Assembly: GCF_016900315.1 (NCBI RefSeq)
Contig: NZ_JACSNQ010000010.1
Location: forward strand, 1-64,000
Direction: 5' to 3'
Length of the DNA: 64,000 bases
From: Olsenella profusa
Lineage (GTDB): Bacteria; Actinomycetota; Coriobacteriia; Coriobacteriales; Atopobiaceae
Shown: piece after piece, positions 26,001 to 34,125 of the stretch
Numbering within the stretch: position 1 is the stretch's first letter
How the letters are laid out: every line of letters begins with the position of its first letter
Program-made: the position numbers and the translations under genes
Notes under the pieces: generated by a model
What the model was told of the DNA's origin: nothing
What the model saw: only the letters and a program-made list of their open reading frames with translations
The model's database searches: none

Positions 26001-26023
26001 GCGTGACAGAGCTCATCCGATGA
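23012..26023 (+). CDS. Insulinase-like zinc metalloprotease, M16C (PreP-type)
   Basis: A 1003-residue protease of the presequence-protease subfamily. The inverted zinc motif HILEH (residues 92-96) has both His ligands and the catalytic Glu; the following KEPFVNLLKTSMQTFLNAMTF is a strong M16C signature. The second half ends with the catalytically inactive domain, which has a conserved Arg/Tyr region (GGAYGCGF). Length of about 1000 matches PreP. No signal peptide is seen, so it likely degrades peptides in the cytosol. The ATG follows GGGAGG. Its stop overlaps the ATG of the sensor kinase gene (ATGA). Confidence 0.94.
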   Translation: MPDVTTTATSTDATPAADGRFAAPDPALAVGTRHAGFTVERVEPVRELSGQAYLMRHDATGARALWLACADTNRAFAISFKTPPADDTGVFHILEHSVLCGSRRYPVKEPFVNLLKTSMQTFLNAMTFPDKTMYPVASTNVTDLENLMGVYLDAVLHPAIYVRPRIFEQEGWHLEADEAGDLSYNGVVFNEMKGALSDPDDVLYQELSRSLFPDTAYGHESGGNPRAIPTLTYEAFLDSHARHYALPNSYVVLYGDLDVDRELALIDERFREAAEVAGEKDHAATTPAPTVGAPNPLDLQAPVRAARREVRMATAPSNSEIGLSYVLGTAADRTRVLAVDVLLDALCGSNEAPLKRRVLDAGLADDFSATLVDGVLQPQAMFVLRGLRPGAGEKFRALVEQACAELAEGSIGRDKLEAALSQAEFNLREGDWGGYPDGVALAITAMSSWLYDDERPLDYLRYEDALAELKAGLDEGLFERLLRELVCESAHCAEVEIVPVEEGSSAEEAAELAEIRSRMDERDLEAVRAEVAALRAEQEAPDAPEALATLPQLTVADVEDPAPEPAPADAEAPLPCIAHELNTHGIDYVYHYFDLRRLDFADLPYVGVLCDLLGRLDTARHTASELDTAIETNLGSLDFFCETYSRDDDLSYAAPTLVVGGSALGEKVDALATLPAEVWGTTRFDDLDRVRDVLTQRKVALEQYFVSSGHTAAATRANTYFSSAAVAAGAMSGLDYYLFLRELLGSWEERSGALPARLGELARRVFTADEVTVSFTGSAADRARFWEAGGSLGLVATGEAAHRLAVPAPTPRNEAFIIPSDVSYVVRALGPSAADAGTLGCWQVASRALSYDYLWNEVRVKGGAYGCGFRHTREGLSALWSYRDPSVDDTLARYDGAAAWLADWQPGQAEFEGYVVSTVAAHDAPVKPRQLARRQDVARFGGRAAGWRDELRAQELAATPAQVRALAAALGDPAATRCVCVFGGRDAIEASGAGFDSVTELIR

Positions 26024-27525
26024 GGGGGCACAGGGCGCTCCTCTCCCTCCTTGCCACCGCGGGAATCCTTGGCATAGCCACCCTCGCGGGCATGCTCCTG
26101 CGGGCAGCCCACCTACAGCAGGCAACGATCGTCATGGTCTACGTGCTCGCCGTGATCGGCGTGGCCCTCGCCACGCCGGGAGGCGCGTGGTGCCTCGTCG
26201 CGTCGGCCCTCTCCGTCCTTGCGTTCAACTTCTTCTTCGCGGCGCCGACCCTGTCGCTCACCGCGCTCGACCCGGCCATGCCGGGCACCTTCGCGGTCAT
26301 GTTCGTGGTCGCGCTCGTCGCCGGGCGCCTCGCCGACCACCTCAGGACGCAGGCGAGTGAGGCGGAGGCCGCACGGGCGCGAACCCAGGCGCTGCTCGAA
26401 CTCAGCGGCGACCTCCAGGACCGCACCTCGTCCGACGGGGTCGTGGCCGCCCTGGCGCAGGGGACCGCCCGCATCCTCGGACGCTCCCTCGTGTGGTACC
26501 CGTGCACGGGCCCCTCCCTCGGCGACGCCACGCCCTTTCCGCTCTCCCCGGGCACGTCCGTGGTCGAGGAGCGCCCCGCCGCGCTGCGCGCGCTCGCCAA
26601 CAGGGGGCCCGTCGGGGCGACCACCGAGCTCTTCGGCTCCGCGTCGGGGCTCTACCTCCCCGTCGGCCCCACCGAGGCGCCCTACGGCGTCGCCGGCATC
26701 GTGCCCGCAGGTGACCTGTCCCCGGAGGCCGTCGAGCTCTGGCGCACGAGCTGCCGCCTCGCCGCCCTCGCCCTCGAGCGGGTGGACGCCGTCGCGGCGC
26801 GCGAGGAGGCGTCGGTCCGGGCGCGAGACGAGCGCACGCGCGCAGACCTCCTCCGCTCCATCTCGCACGACCTCCGCACCCCGCTGACCTCCATCTCGGG
26901 AAGCGCCGACGTCCTTCTCGCCGTGGGGGACTCGCTGCCCGACGAGCGCCGGCGGGCCATCCTCCTCTCCGTCAGGGACGACGCGGAGTGGCTTCGGCGG
27001 ACGGTCGAGAACCTCCTCACGGTGACGCGGCTCGAGGACGGGGGCGTCCGTCCCCAGGCAGACTGCGAGCTCGTCGACGACCTCGTCGAGGAGGCGTTGC
27101 GCCACGTCTCGGCTGACGACGGGCACGCCGTCTCGTTCGAGCGCCCCACGGAGACGCTCCTCGTGAGGGCCGACCCCTCCCTCGTCGTCCAGGCCCTCGT
27201 CAACCTCGTCAACAACGCCCTCGCCCATACCCCGTCGGGCACGAGCGTCACCATCTCCGCCGCTCGCTCGGAGGATGGGGTCGACATCGTCGTGGCCGAC
27301 GACGGGCCGGGCATCCCGGACGGCGAGAAGGACCGGGTCTTCGAGGCCTTCCACACCTCCGGTGGCTCGCTGCCTGACGGCACTCGGAGCGTCGGGCTCG
27401 GCCTCTCCGTCTGCAGGGCCGTCGCCCGCGCGCACGGCGGAGCCATCTCCGTCCGCGACCGTTCTCCGCACGGCTGCGCCTTCACGCTCACGCTCCCTCC
27501 CGAGGAGGTACCCGATGTCCACTAG
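26020..27525 (+). CDS. KdpD-like sensor histidine kinase lacking the N-terminal Kdp domain
   Basis: A 501-residue membrane kinase. It begins directly with four membrane spans of the DUF4118 type (residues about 8-25, 35-52, 58-78 and 85-102), followed by a GAF-like region, the HisKA box LLRSISHDLRTPLTSISG, the N box NLVNNALAHTP, and the G boxes DDGPGIP and GLGLSVC. The cytosolic KdpD sensor domain and Usp-like domain of E. coli KdpD (about 400 residues) are absent. It is coupled to the protease gene upstream and overlaps the kdpE-like gene by 11 bp. It probably senses potassium or ionic state and controls the pump genes that follow. Confidence 0.9.
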   Translation: MRGHRALLSLLATAGILGIATLAGMLLRAAHLQQATIVMVYVLAVIGVALATPGGAWCLVASALSVLAFNFFFAAPTLSLTALDPAMPGTFAVMFVVALVAGRLADHLRTQASEAEAARARTQALLELSGDLQDRTSSDGVVAALAQGTARILGRSLVWYPCTGPSLGDATPFPLSPGTSVVEERPAALRALANRGPVGATTELFGSASGLYLPVGPTEAPYGVAGIVPAGDLSPEAVELWRTSCRLAALALERVDAVAAREEASVRARDERTRADLLRSISHDLRTPLTSISGSADVLLAVGDSLPDERRRAILLSVRDDAEWLRRTVENLLTVTRLEDGGVRPQADCELVDDLVEEALRHVSADDGHAVSFERPTETLLVRADPSLVVQALVNLVNNALAHTPSGTSVTISAARSEDGVDIVVADDGPGIPDGEKDRVFEAFHTSGGSLPDGTRSVGLGLSVCRAVARAHGGAISVRDRSPHGCAFTLTLPPEEVPDVH

Positions 27526-28273
27526 CCACCCGTCCCCGCTTGTCCTCGTCGTCGAGGACGACCCCGCCATCTCAAGCCTCGTGTCGACGGCCCTCGAGGC
27601 CCAGGGGTGGTCCCCGGTCGTCGCCCGTGACGGGCGGGAGGCGCTCACCGCGGCGGCCGAGCGCGACCCAGCCGTCATCCTGCTCGACCTCGGCCTCCCC
27701 GACATGGACGGCGTCGAGGTCGTACGACGTGTGAGGTCATGGTCGGAGAGCCTGCCGATCATCGTCGTCTCTGCGCGCTCCGAGGACGCCGACAAGATAG
27801 GCGCGCTCGACGCGGGGGCCGACGACTACCTCGTCAAGCCGTTCTCCGTGGCGGAGCTCCTCGCGCGCGTGCGCGTGGCGCTCCGCCGCTCCGCCCACGG
27901 CGAGGGGCCCTCGCCGTCCGCCCCCGTCTTCGTGAACGGCCCGCTCGAGGTCGACTTTGCGGCGGGCCTCGCTCGGCTCGACGGGGAGGAGCTCCACCTC
28001 ACGCCGATCGAGTGGCGCCTGCTCGTCCTTCTCTCCCGCAACGCGGACAAGGTCCTCACCCACCAGTACCTCCTGAGCCACGCCTGGGGCGAGGGGCAGA
28101 CGGGGGATCTCGCCTCGCTGCGCGTAATCATGGCCTCCCTGCGCAAGAAGGTCGAGCGCGGGGGCGCGGGGGCGCGCTGCATCCAGACCCACGTCGGCGT
28201 CGGCTATCGGATGCTGCGCCTGGACCCCACGGCGCCCCACGGCGCCGACCCCGCCCACGACCAGCGGTCTTAA
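27515..28273 (+). CDS. KdpE-like response regulator (OmpR family)
   Basis: A 252-residue regulator. The receiver domain has the acidic pair at residues 15-16, phospho-acceptor Asp58 in LLDLGLPDMDG and Lys108 in DDYLVKPF. The C-terminal winged helix contains LTPIEWRLLVLLSRNADKVL and SLRVIMASLRKKVE, the KdpE type. It overlaps the kinase gene, so they are co-translated. Probable targets are the P-type ATPase and trkA genes immediately downstream; a direct repeat at 28279-28322 may be its site. Confidence 0.93.
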   Translation: MSTSHPSPLVLVVEDDPAISSLVSTALEAQGWSPVVARDGREALTAAAERDPAVILLDLGLPDMDGVEVVRRVRSWSESLPIIVVSARSEDADKIGALDAGADDYLVKPFSVAELLARVRVALRRSAHGEGPSPSAPVFVNGPLEVDFAAGLARLDGEELHLTPIEWRLLVLLSRNADKVLTHQYLLSHAWGEGQTGDLASLRVIMASLRKKVERGGAGARCIQTHVGVGYRMLRLDPTAPHGADPAHDQRS

Positions 28274-28278
28274 TGTCC

Positions 28279-28322
28279 TCTTTATCTTGCGTTTCCCCAG
28301 CTTAACGGCATCTTTATGCTTG
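28279..28322. promoter_or_regulatory. Direct repeat TCTTTATSTTG before the P-type ATPase gene
   Basis: TCTTTATCTTG (28279-28289) and TCTTTATGCTTG (28311-28322) are 32 bp apart, three helical turns, in an AT-richer segment just after the kdpE-like gene. OmpR-family regulators bind direct repeats on one helix face, so this is a candidate operator; the spacing is larger than usual. Confidence 0.35.
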
Positions 28323-28444
28323 GGCCGTGTCATTGCGGCCGCGTCGCAGAAAGACGCGCGCGCGTTCCGGCGGCGGCACTAGTCTCTCCTCACGTAAGGC
28401 CGCGTGACCCGCGCGGCGAGGATTCAAGAGAGAGGGGGCCCACG

Positions 28445-31291
28445 TTGGAGGAGACGACCGGCTCCGCGCCCGTCGCGGTACGGCAGCTCACCGCCGACAT
28501 GGTCTTCTCGGCCCTCGGCACGTCACCCGCCGGCCTCACCCAGGCCGAGGCGGAGACGCGCCAGGCCAGGCAGGGGAAGAACCTCATTGAGAGCGAGAAG
28601 GGACGCTCGCCCATCCTGGCGTTCCTTTCGAACTTCACGCACCTCATGGCAGTGCTGCTCTGGGTCGCCGGCATCATCGCCTTCGTGGCGGGGATGCCCG
28701 AGCTCGGGGTAGCCGTGTGGCTCGTCAACGTCATCAACGGGTGCTTCAGCTTCTGGCAGGAGTACCGTGCGGGCAAGGCCACCGACGCCCTGAAGAAGAT
28801 GCTCCCGTCCTACGTCAACGTCATACGCGACGGCCAGGAGCAGAAGATCCTCGCAGAGGACCTCGTCCCGGGCGACGTGATGTCGCTCGCGGAGGGAGAT
28901 AAGATCTCAGCCGACGCGCGCGTGGTACGCGCGTCTGACCTGCAGGTAAACCAGTCAACGCTCACGGGCGAGTCAAACCCGGTCCGCAAGACCGCCGACG
29001 CCGTGCTCGAGGAGGACCTCACGCAGGCCGAGACCCCCAACCTCATCTTTGCGGGCACGTCCGTCTCGGAGGGCAACGGCCGCGCGGTGGTGACGCGCAT
29101 AGGCATGGACACGGAGTTCGGCAAGATCGCCCACCTCACCCAGAGCATGGAGGAGTCCGAGAGCCCGCTGCAGCTGCAGCTCAACCGGACGACCAAGCAG
29201 ATAACCGTGTTCGCAAGCTGCATGGGCATCCTGTTCCTCCTGCTCGACACCTTCTTCGTGGGCAGCGGGTTCGCCCCGGCGTTCATCTTTGCGCTCGGCA
29301 TGGTGGTAGCCTTCATCCCGGAGGGCCTGCTCCCCACGGTGACGCTGTCGCTCGCCATGGCGGTCCAGCGCATGAGCAAGCGAAACGCCCTCGTCAAGAA
29401 GCTCAACTCCGTCGAGACCCTCGGATCCACCTCGGTCATCTGCACGGACAAGACGGGGACCCTCACCCAGAACGAGATGACGGTAAACCACCTCTGGACC
29501 GTCTCCCACGAGTACGAGGTGACTGGGGTCGGGTACGCCCCCAAGGGGGAGGTGCTCTGCGACGGGAGGCGCGTCGAGGCCGCGGATGACGACGACCTGC
29601 TCCTGCTCGTCTCCGGCGGGGCCCTGTGCTCCAACGCCCGCCTGCTCGAGCCCGAGGAGGAGGGCGGGCGCTACACCGTGCTCGGCGACCCCACCGAGGC
29701 ATGCCTCCTCGTGTCTGCGCGCAAGGCGGGGATCGAGCCGACCGAGCAGGAGCGCTCGTGGCCGCGAGTCCGCGAGCTGCCCTTCGAGAGCCGCCGCAAG
29801 CGCATGACGACGATCCACCAGCTTTCCGAGCCCCTCGACGGCGCAAGCCGCGTGGCCTTCGTCAAGGGCGCCCCCAACGAGATCGTCCGCCTCTCGACGC
29901 GGGCGCGCGTGAACGGCGAGTCCGTCGAGATGGCCGACGACCTGCGCGAGAAAATCATGGCGGCCAACGACGCCTACGCTGCGGACGGCCTGCGCGTCCT
30001 CGCCGTGGCCTATCGCCCCCTGCTCCCCACGGACGAGAGCATCCCGTCATCGCCGAGCGAGTACGATCCCGACAGCATCGAGCGCAACCTCACCTTCGTT
30101 GGCCTCGAGGTCATGCAGGATCCCCCGCGGCCCGAGGTGGCCGAGGCGGTGGCCCAGTGCCACCGAGCGGGCATCCGCGTCATAATGATCACCGGTGACT
30201 ACGGCCTCACCGCCGTCTCGATTGCCCGCAAGATTGGAATCGTCCAAGGGGAGCGGCCGCGCGTCTTCTCGGGCGTCGAGCTCGAGAAGACGAGTGACGA
30301 GGAGCTGCGCGAGGCGCTCAAGGGCGAGGTCGTCTTCGCCCGCATGGCGCCCGAGCAGAAGCTGCGCGTGGTCGAGAACCTCCAGCAGATGGGCGAGGTC
30401 GTGGCCGTCACCGGCGACGGCGTCAACGACTCCCCCGCCCTCAAGAAGGCCGACATCGGGGTCGCCATGGGAATCACGGGCACCGACGTCGCCAAGGAGG
30501 CCGCCGACATGGTCCTCACCGACGACAACTTCGCCTCGATCGTCCACGCGATCGAGGAGGGGCGCGCCGTCTACGCCAACATCCGCAAGTTCATGCTCTA
30601 CATCCTCAACTCCAACGTGCCTGAGGCGGTCCCGAGCGCGGTGTACCTGCTCTCCGGGGGTGCGGTCCCCCTCCCGCTCACCACGATGCAGATCCTCACC
30701 ATCGACCTCGGCACCGACATGCTCCCCGCGCTTGGCCTCGGCTGCGAGGCCCCTGAGGCCGACGTCATGGACCGACCGCCGCGCAATCCCAAGGAGCCGC
30801 TGCTCAACGGCACCGTCATGCGCAAGGCGTTCCTCTGGTACGGGATCATGGGGAGCCTTGCCTCCGTGGCGGCGTTCCTCTTCGCCCAGATTGAGGGCGG
30901 CTGGCTCCCCGGGCTGACCATGTTCGGCGTCGGCGCCGACCTCGACCCGGTCTACGTCCACGCGACCACCATGTGCCTCGCCGCCATCGTGTTCACGCAG
31001 ATCGGCCAGGTCCTCAACTGCCGCACCGAGACCGCGTCAGTCTTCTCGCGCGGGATTTTCTCGAACCGTCAAATCAACATAGGCATCGTGTTCGAGGTGT
31101 GCCTGATCGTGTTCATCACCCTGTTCCCGCCGTTCCAGGCCATCTTCCACACCGGGCCGCTCGGGCTCACCGACTATATCTTCCTCTGCTGCCTGCCGCC
31201 CATCGTGCTCGCGGTCGAGGAAGCTCGCAAGGCCCTGTTCCGTCACGTCAGGAGGCGTCGCGCCGAGCGCGCGGGCGCCGAGGAGAGGTAG
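28445..31291 (+). CDS. P-type cation-transporting ATPase, Na,K-ATPase-like (P2)
   Basis: A 948-residue P2 ATPase. TLTGES (residues 172-177) is the actuator loop, ICTDKTGTL contains the phosphorylated Asp335, and TGDGVNDSPALKKADIG is the hinge. Cation-site positions match animal Na,K-ATPase: PEGLLPTVT (Glu293, M4), NVPEAVP (M5 Glu), TIDLGTDMLPALGL (both M6 Asp), FTQIGQV (M8 Gln) and VFEVCLIV (M9 Glu). The C-terminus, with TETASVFSRGIFSNRQINIG and VEEARKALFRHVRRR, also aligns with the alpha subunit. The TTG at 28445 follows GAGGG; an earlier start in frame is possible. No beta subunit gene is seen. It is followed by two RCK genes. Confidence 0.9.
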   Translation: MEETTGSAPVAVRQLTADMVFSALGTSPAGLTQAEAETRQARQGKNLIESEKGRSPILAFLSNFTHLMAVLLWVAGIIAFVAGMPELGVAVWLVNVINGCFSFWQEYRAGKATDALKKMLPSYVNVIRDGQEQKILAEDLVPGDVMSLAEGDKISADARVVRASDLQVNQSTLTGESNPVRKTADAVLEEDLTQAETPNLIFAGTSVSEGNGRAVVTRIGMDTEFGKIAHLTQSMEESESPLQLQLNRTTKQITVFASCMGILFLLLDTFFVGSGFAPAFIFALGMVVAFIPEGLLPTVTLSLAMAVQRMSKRNALVKKLNSVETLGSTSVICTDKTGTLTQNEMTVNHLWTVSHEYEVTGVGYAPKGEVLCDGRRVEAADDDDLLLLVSGGALCSNARLLEPEEEGGRYTVLGDPTEACLLVSARKAGIEPTEQERSWPRVRELPFESRRKRMTTIHQLSEPLDGASRVAFVKGAPNEIVRLSTRARVNGESVEMADDLREKIMAANDAYAADGLRVLAVAYRPLLPTDESIPSSPSEYDPDSIERNLTFVGLEVMQDPPRPEVAEAVAQCHRAGIRVIMITGDYGLTAVSIARKIGIVQGERPRVFSGVELEKTSDEELREALKGEVVFARMAPEQKLRVVENLQQMGEVVAVTGDGVNDSPALKKADIGVAMGITGTDVAKEAADMVLTDDNFASIVHAIEEGRAVYANIRKFMLYILNSNVPEAVPSAVYLLSGGAVPLPLTTMQILTIDLGTDMLPALGLGCEAPEADVMDRPPRNPKEPLLNGTVMRKAFLWYGIMGSLASVAAFLFAQIEGGWLPGLTMFGVGADLDPVYVHATTMCLAAIVFTQIGQVLNCRTETASVFSRGIFSNRQINIGIVFEVCLIVFITLFPPFQAIFHTGPLGLTDYIFLCCLPPIVLAVEEARKALFRHVRRRRAERAGAEER

Positions 31292-31297
31292 GTATCC

Positions 31298-31951
31298 ATG
31301 AACGTAATCGTAGTGGGCGCGGGCCACATGGGTAGGGGGCTCGCAGAGAGGCTCTGCCGACAGGGGCACAACGTTACCGTCATCGACCGTGACGTCGAGG
31401 AGCTTGACGAGCTCAGCGAGGGCTTCCGCGGTGAGCGCGTCGTGGGCGTGGGGTTCGACCGCGAGGTGCTCGCACGGGCCGGGGTCGAGCGCGCCAGCGC
31501 CGTCATCGCCTGCACGTCCTCCGACGAGGCCAACATCGTCATTGCCCGCGTCGCGCGCGGCACCTATCGCGTCCCCCGCGTGATCGCGCGGCTGTACGAC
31601 ATCTCCAAGGCGGAGGCGTACCGACGCCTGGGCATCCAGACCATCTCGACCACGGACTGGGGCATCCGTCACGCGTGCGAGCTGCTCACCTACCAGGAGA
31701 TGGACACGGTACTCGAGGTGGGGTCCGGGGACGTGCAGCTTGTGCGCACCGACGTGCCCGCGCTGCTCGAGGGTAGGCCGGTGCGGGAGCTCAGCGTCCT
31801 CGGCGAGATCCAGGTCGTCGCCATCTCGCGAAACAACGAGACCTTCCTGCCGACGCTTGGGACGGTTCTCGAGCACGGTGACGTCGTCTACGCCGCCGTC
31901 GCGTCGAGCGCCTCCTCGAAGTTCGCTCACATTCTCGGCCGGATCGGATAG
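31298..31951 (+). CDS. TrkA/RCK family potassium-channel regulatory protein (1)
   Basis: A 217-residue RCK protein. The N-terminal Rossmann domain starts MNVIVVGAGHMGRGLAERL (GxGxxG) with the acidic residue that binds the ribose of NAD in VIDRD. A C-terminal RCK-C domain occupies residues about 140-217. Such proteins gate TrkH/KtrB channels in response to NAD(H), ATP or c-di-AMP. Here the gene starts 6 bp after the P-type ATPase gene and no TrkH/KtrB gene lies in the window, so it may act on a channel encoded elsewhere or on the pump. Confidence 0.9.
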   Translation: MNVIVVGAGHMGRGLAERLCRQGHNVTVIDRDVEELDELSEGFRGERVVGVGFDREVLARAGVERASAVIACTSSDEANIVIARVARGTYRVPRVIARLYDISKAEAYRRLGIQTISTTDWGIRHACELLTYQEMDTVLEVGSGDVQLVRTDVPALLEGRPVRELSVLGEIQVVAISRNNETFLPTLGTVLEHGDVVYAAVASSASSKFAHILGRIG

Positions 31952-31959
31952 GGGGAGCC

Positions 31960-32619
31960 ATGAAGATCATCATTGTCGGCGGGGGCAAGACGGGCACCTA
32001 CCTCGCGTCACTGCTCGCCGAGGACGGGCACGACATCAGCGTCATCGAGTCGGACAAGCGTCTCGCCGCACGGCTGCGCGGGCACGGGGTGGCGTCGAGC
32101 GTCATCCTCGGCAACGGCGCCGACCCCTTCACCCTTGAGCGCGCCGGCGTCATGAAGGCCGACGTGGTCGTGGCCGCGACCGGCTCAGACGAGGTCAACC
32201 TCGTTGTCTCGACGCTTGCCAAGATGGAGTACGGGGTCGGCCGCGTGGTCGGCCGCGTGAACAACCCGGCCAACGACTGGATGTTCGACGAGAGCATGGG
32301 CGTCGACGTGGGAATCAACCAGGCCGAGATCCTCGCCCGCTCCGCCCAGGAGGGGCTCGACCTCAAGGACGTGTTCACGATCCAGAAGCTCGGCAAGGAC
32401 GGCCACGCCGTGGTGCGCGTGGAGGTCCGCCCCTCCTCAAAGGTGGTCGGGACGGCCCTGCGCGACGTCGACCTCCCCGGCAAGACCATCCTCATCGCCG
32501 TCGAGCGCGGCGACAGCATCATCGTCCCCAAGGGAGACACGCGCTTCGAGGCCGGCGACAGGATCATAGCCTTCACCGACAGCGAGGGCCGCGCGCGGCT
32601 CCATCGCTCGTTCCAGTAG
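31960..32619 (+). CDS. TrkA/RCK family potassium-channel regulatory protein (2)
   Basis: A 219-residue RCK protein, clearly different from its neighbour. It begins MKIIIVGGGKTGTYLASLL (GxGxxG), has VIESD for nucleotide binding, and ends with an RCK-C domain (PGKTILIAVERGDSIIVPKG). Eight bases separate it from the first trkA-like gene and a GGGGGAG ribosome site precedes the ATG. Paired RCK proteins can form mixed octameric rings. A strong two-way hairpin terminator follows. Confidence 0.9.
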   Translation: MKIIIVGGGKTGTYLASLLAEDGHDISVIESDKRLAARLRGHGVASSVILGNGADPFTLERAGVMKADVVVAATGSDEVNLVVSTLAKMEYGVGRVVGRVNNPANDWMFDESMGVDVGINQAEILARSAQEGLDLKDVFTIQKLGKDGHAVVRVEVRPSSKVVGTALRDVDLPGKTILIAVERGDSIIVPKGDTRFEAGDRIIAFTDSEGRARLHRSFQ

Positions 32620-32622
32620 TCC

Positions 32623-32660
32623 CCTCCTCGCCTAGGGGTGCCCGCCCCTAGGCGAGGAGG
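32623..32660. terminator. Bidirectional hairpin terminator
   Basis: Perfect 16 bp arms CCTCCTCGCCTAGGGG (32623-32638) and its inverse (32645-32660) enclose a 6 nt loop. It lies between the convergent trkA and nitroreductase genes, and the nitroreductase stop codon (32648-32650) is inside the stem. T-runs are weak on both sides. Confidence 0.7.
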
Positions 32661-33226
32661 TCTTCCAGCCCCAGCTTGGGGACGCAGTGGGTCCCGTCAG
32701 GCTCCCGCCAGTACGCGAGGCCGTGGTCGGTGTCCGCCCCCTCGAGGCGGACGCGCTCCCCCCTTGCCCCAACGGCGAGCACGAGCGCGGGAACGAGGCC
32801 CTCGGGAAGCCCGAGCTCCCCCGCGAGGCCGTCGTCGAAGCTGCGGAGCATGCAGCAACCCAGCCCGCGGGCGCAGGCGGCAAGGGCCATGGTCTGGGCG
32901 GCGATCCCCACGTCGATGAGCCGGACCGGGTTGGACGAGAGGCTGTCGGGGAGGCAGGCCACCACGTAGCCGCGAGGCTGCTCGTCCCCGACGGGGCCGT
33001 CCCAGTCTCGCAGGAGCGCCGCCCACCTCAGGTGGTCGAGGACCGCCTCGCACGCCTCCCTCCCGGAGACCACCTTGAAGCGGACGGTCTGCATGTTGTT
33101 ACCGCAAGGGGCAAGACGGGCGGCGTCTACGAGCGCCTTCAGCTCGCCCGCGCCCAGCCAGTCGCCCGAGAAGCGCCGGTAGCTCCTCGAGGCAGCCACC
33201 AGCCCCTGGAAGTCGGCTCTGTCCAT
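32648..33226 (-). CDS. Nitroreductase family protein
   Basis: A 192-residue FMN-dependent oxidoreductase. The N-terminal SRRSYRRF-like block (ASRSYRRFSG), the FMN-contacting APCGNNMQTVRFKVV and the GIAAQTMALAACARGLGCCML segment fit the family. Substrates of such enzymes range from quinones to nitroaromatics; none can be named. The ATG at 33224-33226 follows GGGAG. The gene is 1 bp downstream of a Cof-type HAD gene, so both are probably in one transcript. Its stop codon lies in the shared terminator stem. Confidence 0.88.
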   Translation of the reverse strand: MDRADFQGLVAASRSYRRFSGDWLGAGELKALVDAARLAPCGNNMQTVRFKVVSGREACEAVLDHLRWAALLRDWDGPVGDEQPRGYVVACLPDSLSSNPVRLIDVGIAAQTMALAACARGLGCCMLRSFDDGLAGELGLPEGLVPALVLAVGARGERVRLEGADTDHGLAYWREPDGTHCVPKLGLEDLLA

Positions 33227-33227
33227 C

Positions 33228-34082
33228 TCAGTCTCCCTCCCCGCGCTCGGCCCACAGTGGGCCGTCGATAAGGCCAAGGCGCACGCAGGCGTTCCAGAGC
33301 CCGTCGGCGTCCACGTGGTCGGTCACGTAGGTCGCGGCCGCGCGGGCCGCCTCGCCGCCGTTGCCCATGGCCACCGACGTGCCCACCACGCCGAACATGT
33401 CCACGTCGTTGCCGCCGTCGCCGAAGGCCACGCACTCGCGAGGGTCCAGCCCCAGCTCGTCCATCATGATCTTGACGCCCACGTCCTTGCCGCCGTCGCG
33501 CGGGATCACGTCCACGAAGAGGTCGCTCCAGCGCGTGGTCTTGCAGTGGCTCGTGGCGTCCAGCAGCACCTGCTCCTCGCCGGGGGCGAGAAACGCGTTC
33601 AGCTGGTAGACGTCGTGCGTGAGCGCGCGGGTGATGTCGCGCGCCTCGTAGTGGTTGTGCGCGATCTCCGCAAGCGCCCGTACGCGCTCGTCGACCTTGT
33701 TCACGTACATGCCATCGCGCTCCATGAAGAGGCAGGTGTAGAGACCGTCTTGGACCTGGCGCACCGTGGAGGCCACGTCGTCGGGGTCAAGCGGGTTGGA
33801 GTGGACCACGCGGCCCTCGTACTCCACGAGCTGCCCGTTGAAGGTGACGAACCCCGCAAACCCCGTGAGGTCCACCAGGTCGAGCAGGTAGCTCGTGCGG
33901 CCGGTGGCCAGCACCGGCAGGATGCCCGCCGCGCGCAGGCGCCGCACCGCCTCGCGGGTGGACTCCGGCTCCACGCCGCGCGCGTTGCTGAGCATCGTGC
34001 CGTCCACGTCCAGAAACACCGCGCGAACCGGCGCAGGGGTCCCCCACGAGCCCGGCGTCACCTCAAGGTTCTTCTCGCCCAT
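33228..34082 (-). CDS. Cof-type HAD phosphatase
   Basis: A 284-residue HAD IIB hydrolase. Motifs are VFLDVDGTML (catalytic Asp), VLATGRTSY, the Lys in GVKIMMDELG and FGDGGNDVDMF. The substrate is unknown. The ATG at 34080-34082 follows CAGGAGGG, and the first codons, MGEKNLEV, are a full copy of the recurrent GGCGAGAAGAACCTT motif, so the motif overlaps the translation start. It precedes the nitroreductase gene with 1 bp between them. Confidence 0.92.
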   Translation of the reverse strand: MGEKNLEVTPGSWGTPAPVRAVFLDVDGTMLSNARGVEPESTREAVRRLRAAGILPVLATGRTSYLLDLVDLTGFAGFVTFNGQLVEYEGRVVHSNPLDPDDVASTVRQVQDGLYTCLFMERDGMYVNKVDERVRALAEIAHNHYEARDITRALTHDVYQLNAFLAPGEEQVLLDATSHCKTTRWSDLFVDVIPRDGGKDVGVKIMMDELGLDPRECVAFGDGGNDVDMFGVVGTSVAMGNGGEAARAAATYVTDHVDADGLWNACVRLGLIDGPLWAERGEGD

Positions 34083-34125
34083 GCACCCTCCTGAGAAAGA
34101 CACGACAGACCGTCCGGCCGAATCG

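Noticed and set aside
22871-26125. A 1084-codon open frame opposite the M16C protease, and similar long antisense frames (for example opposite nrdD, oppC and pcrA)
   Set aside because: They arise because stop codons are rare in this high-GC DNA. They lack ribosome sites and domains, are rich in Arg/Gly/His/Val, and the sense strand has intact protein families.
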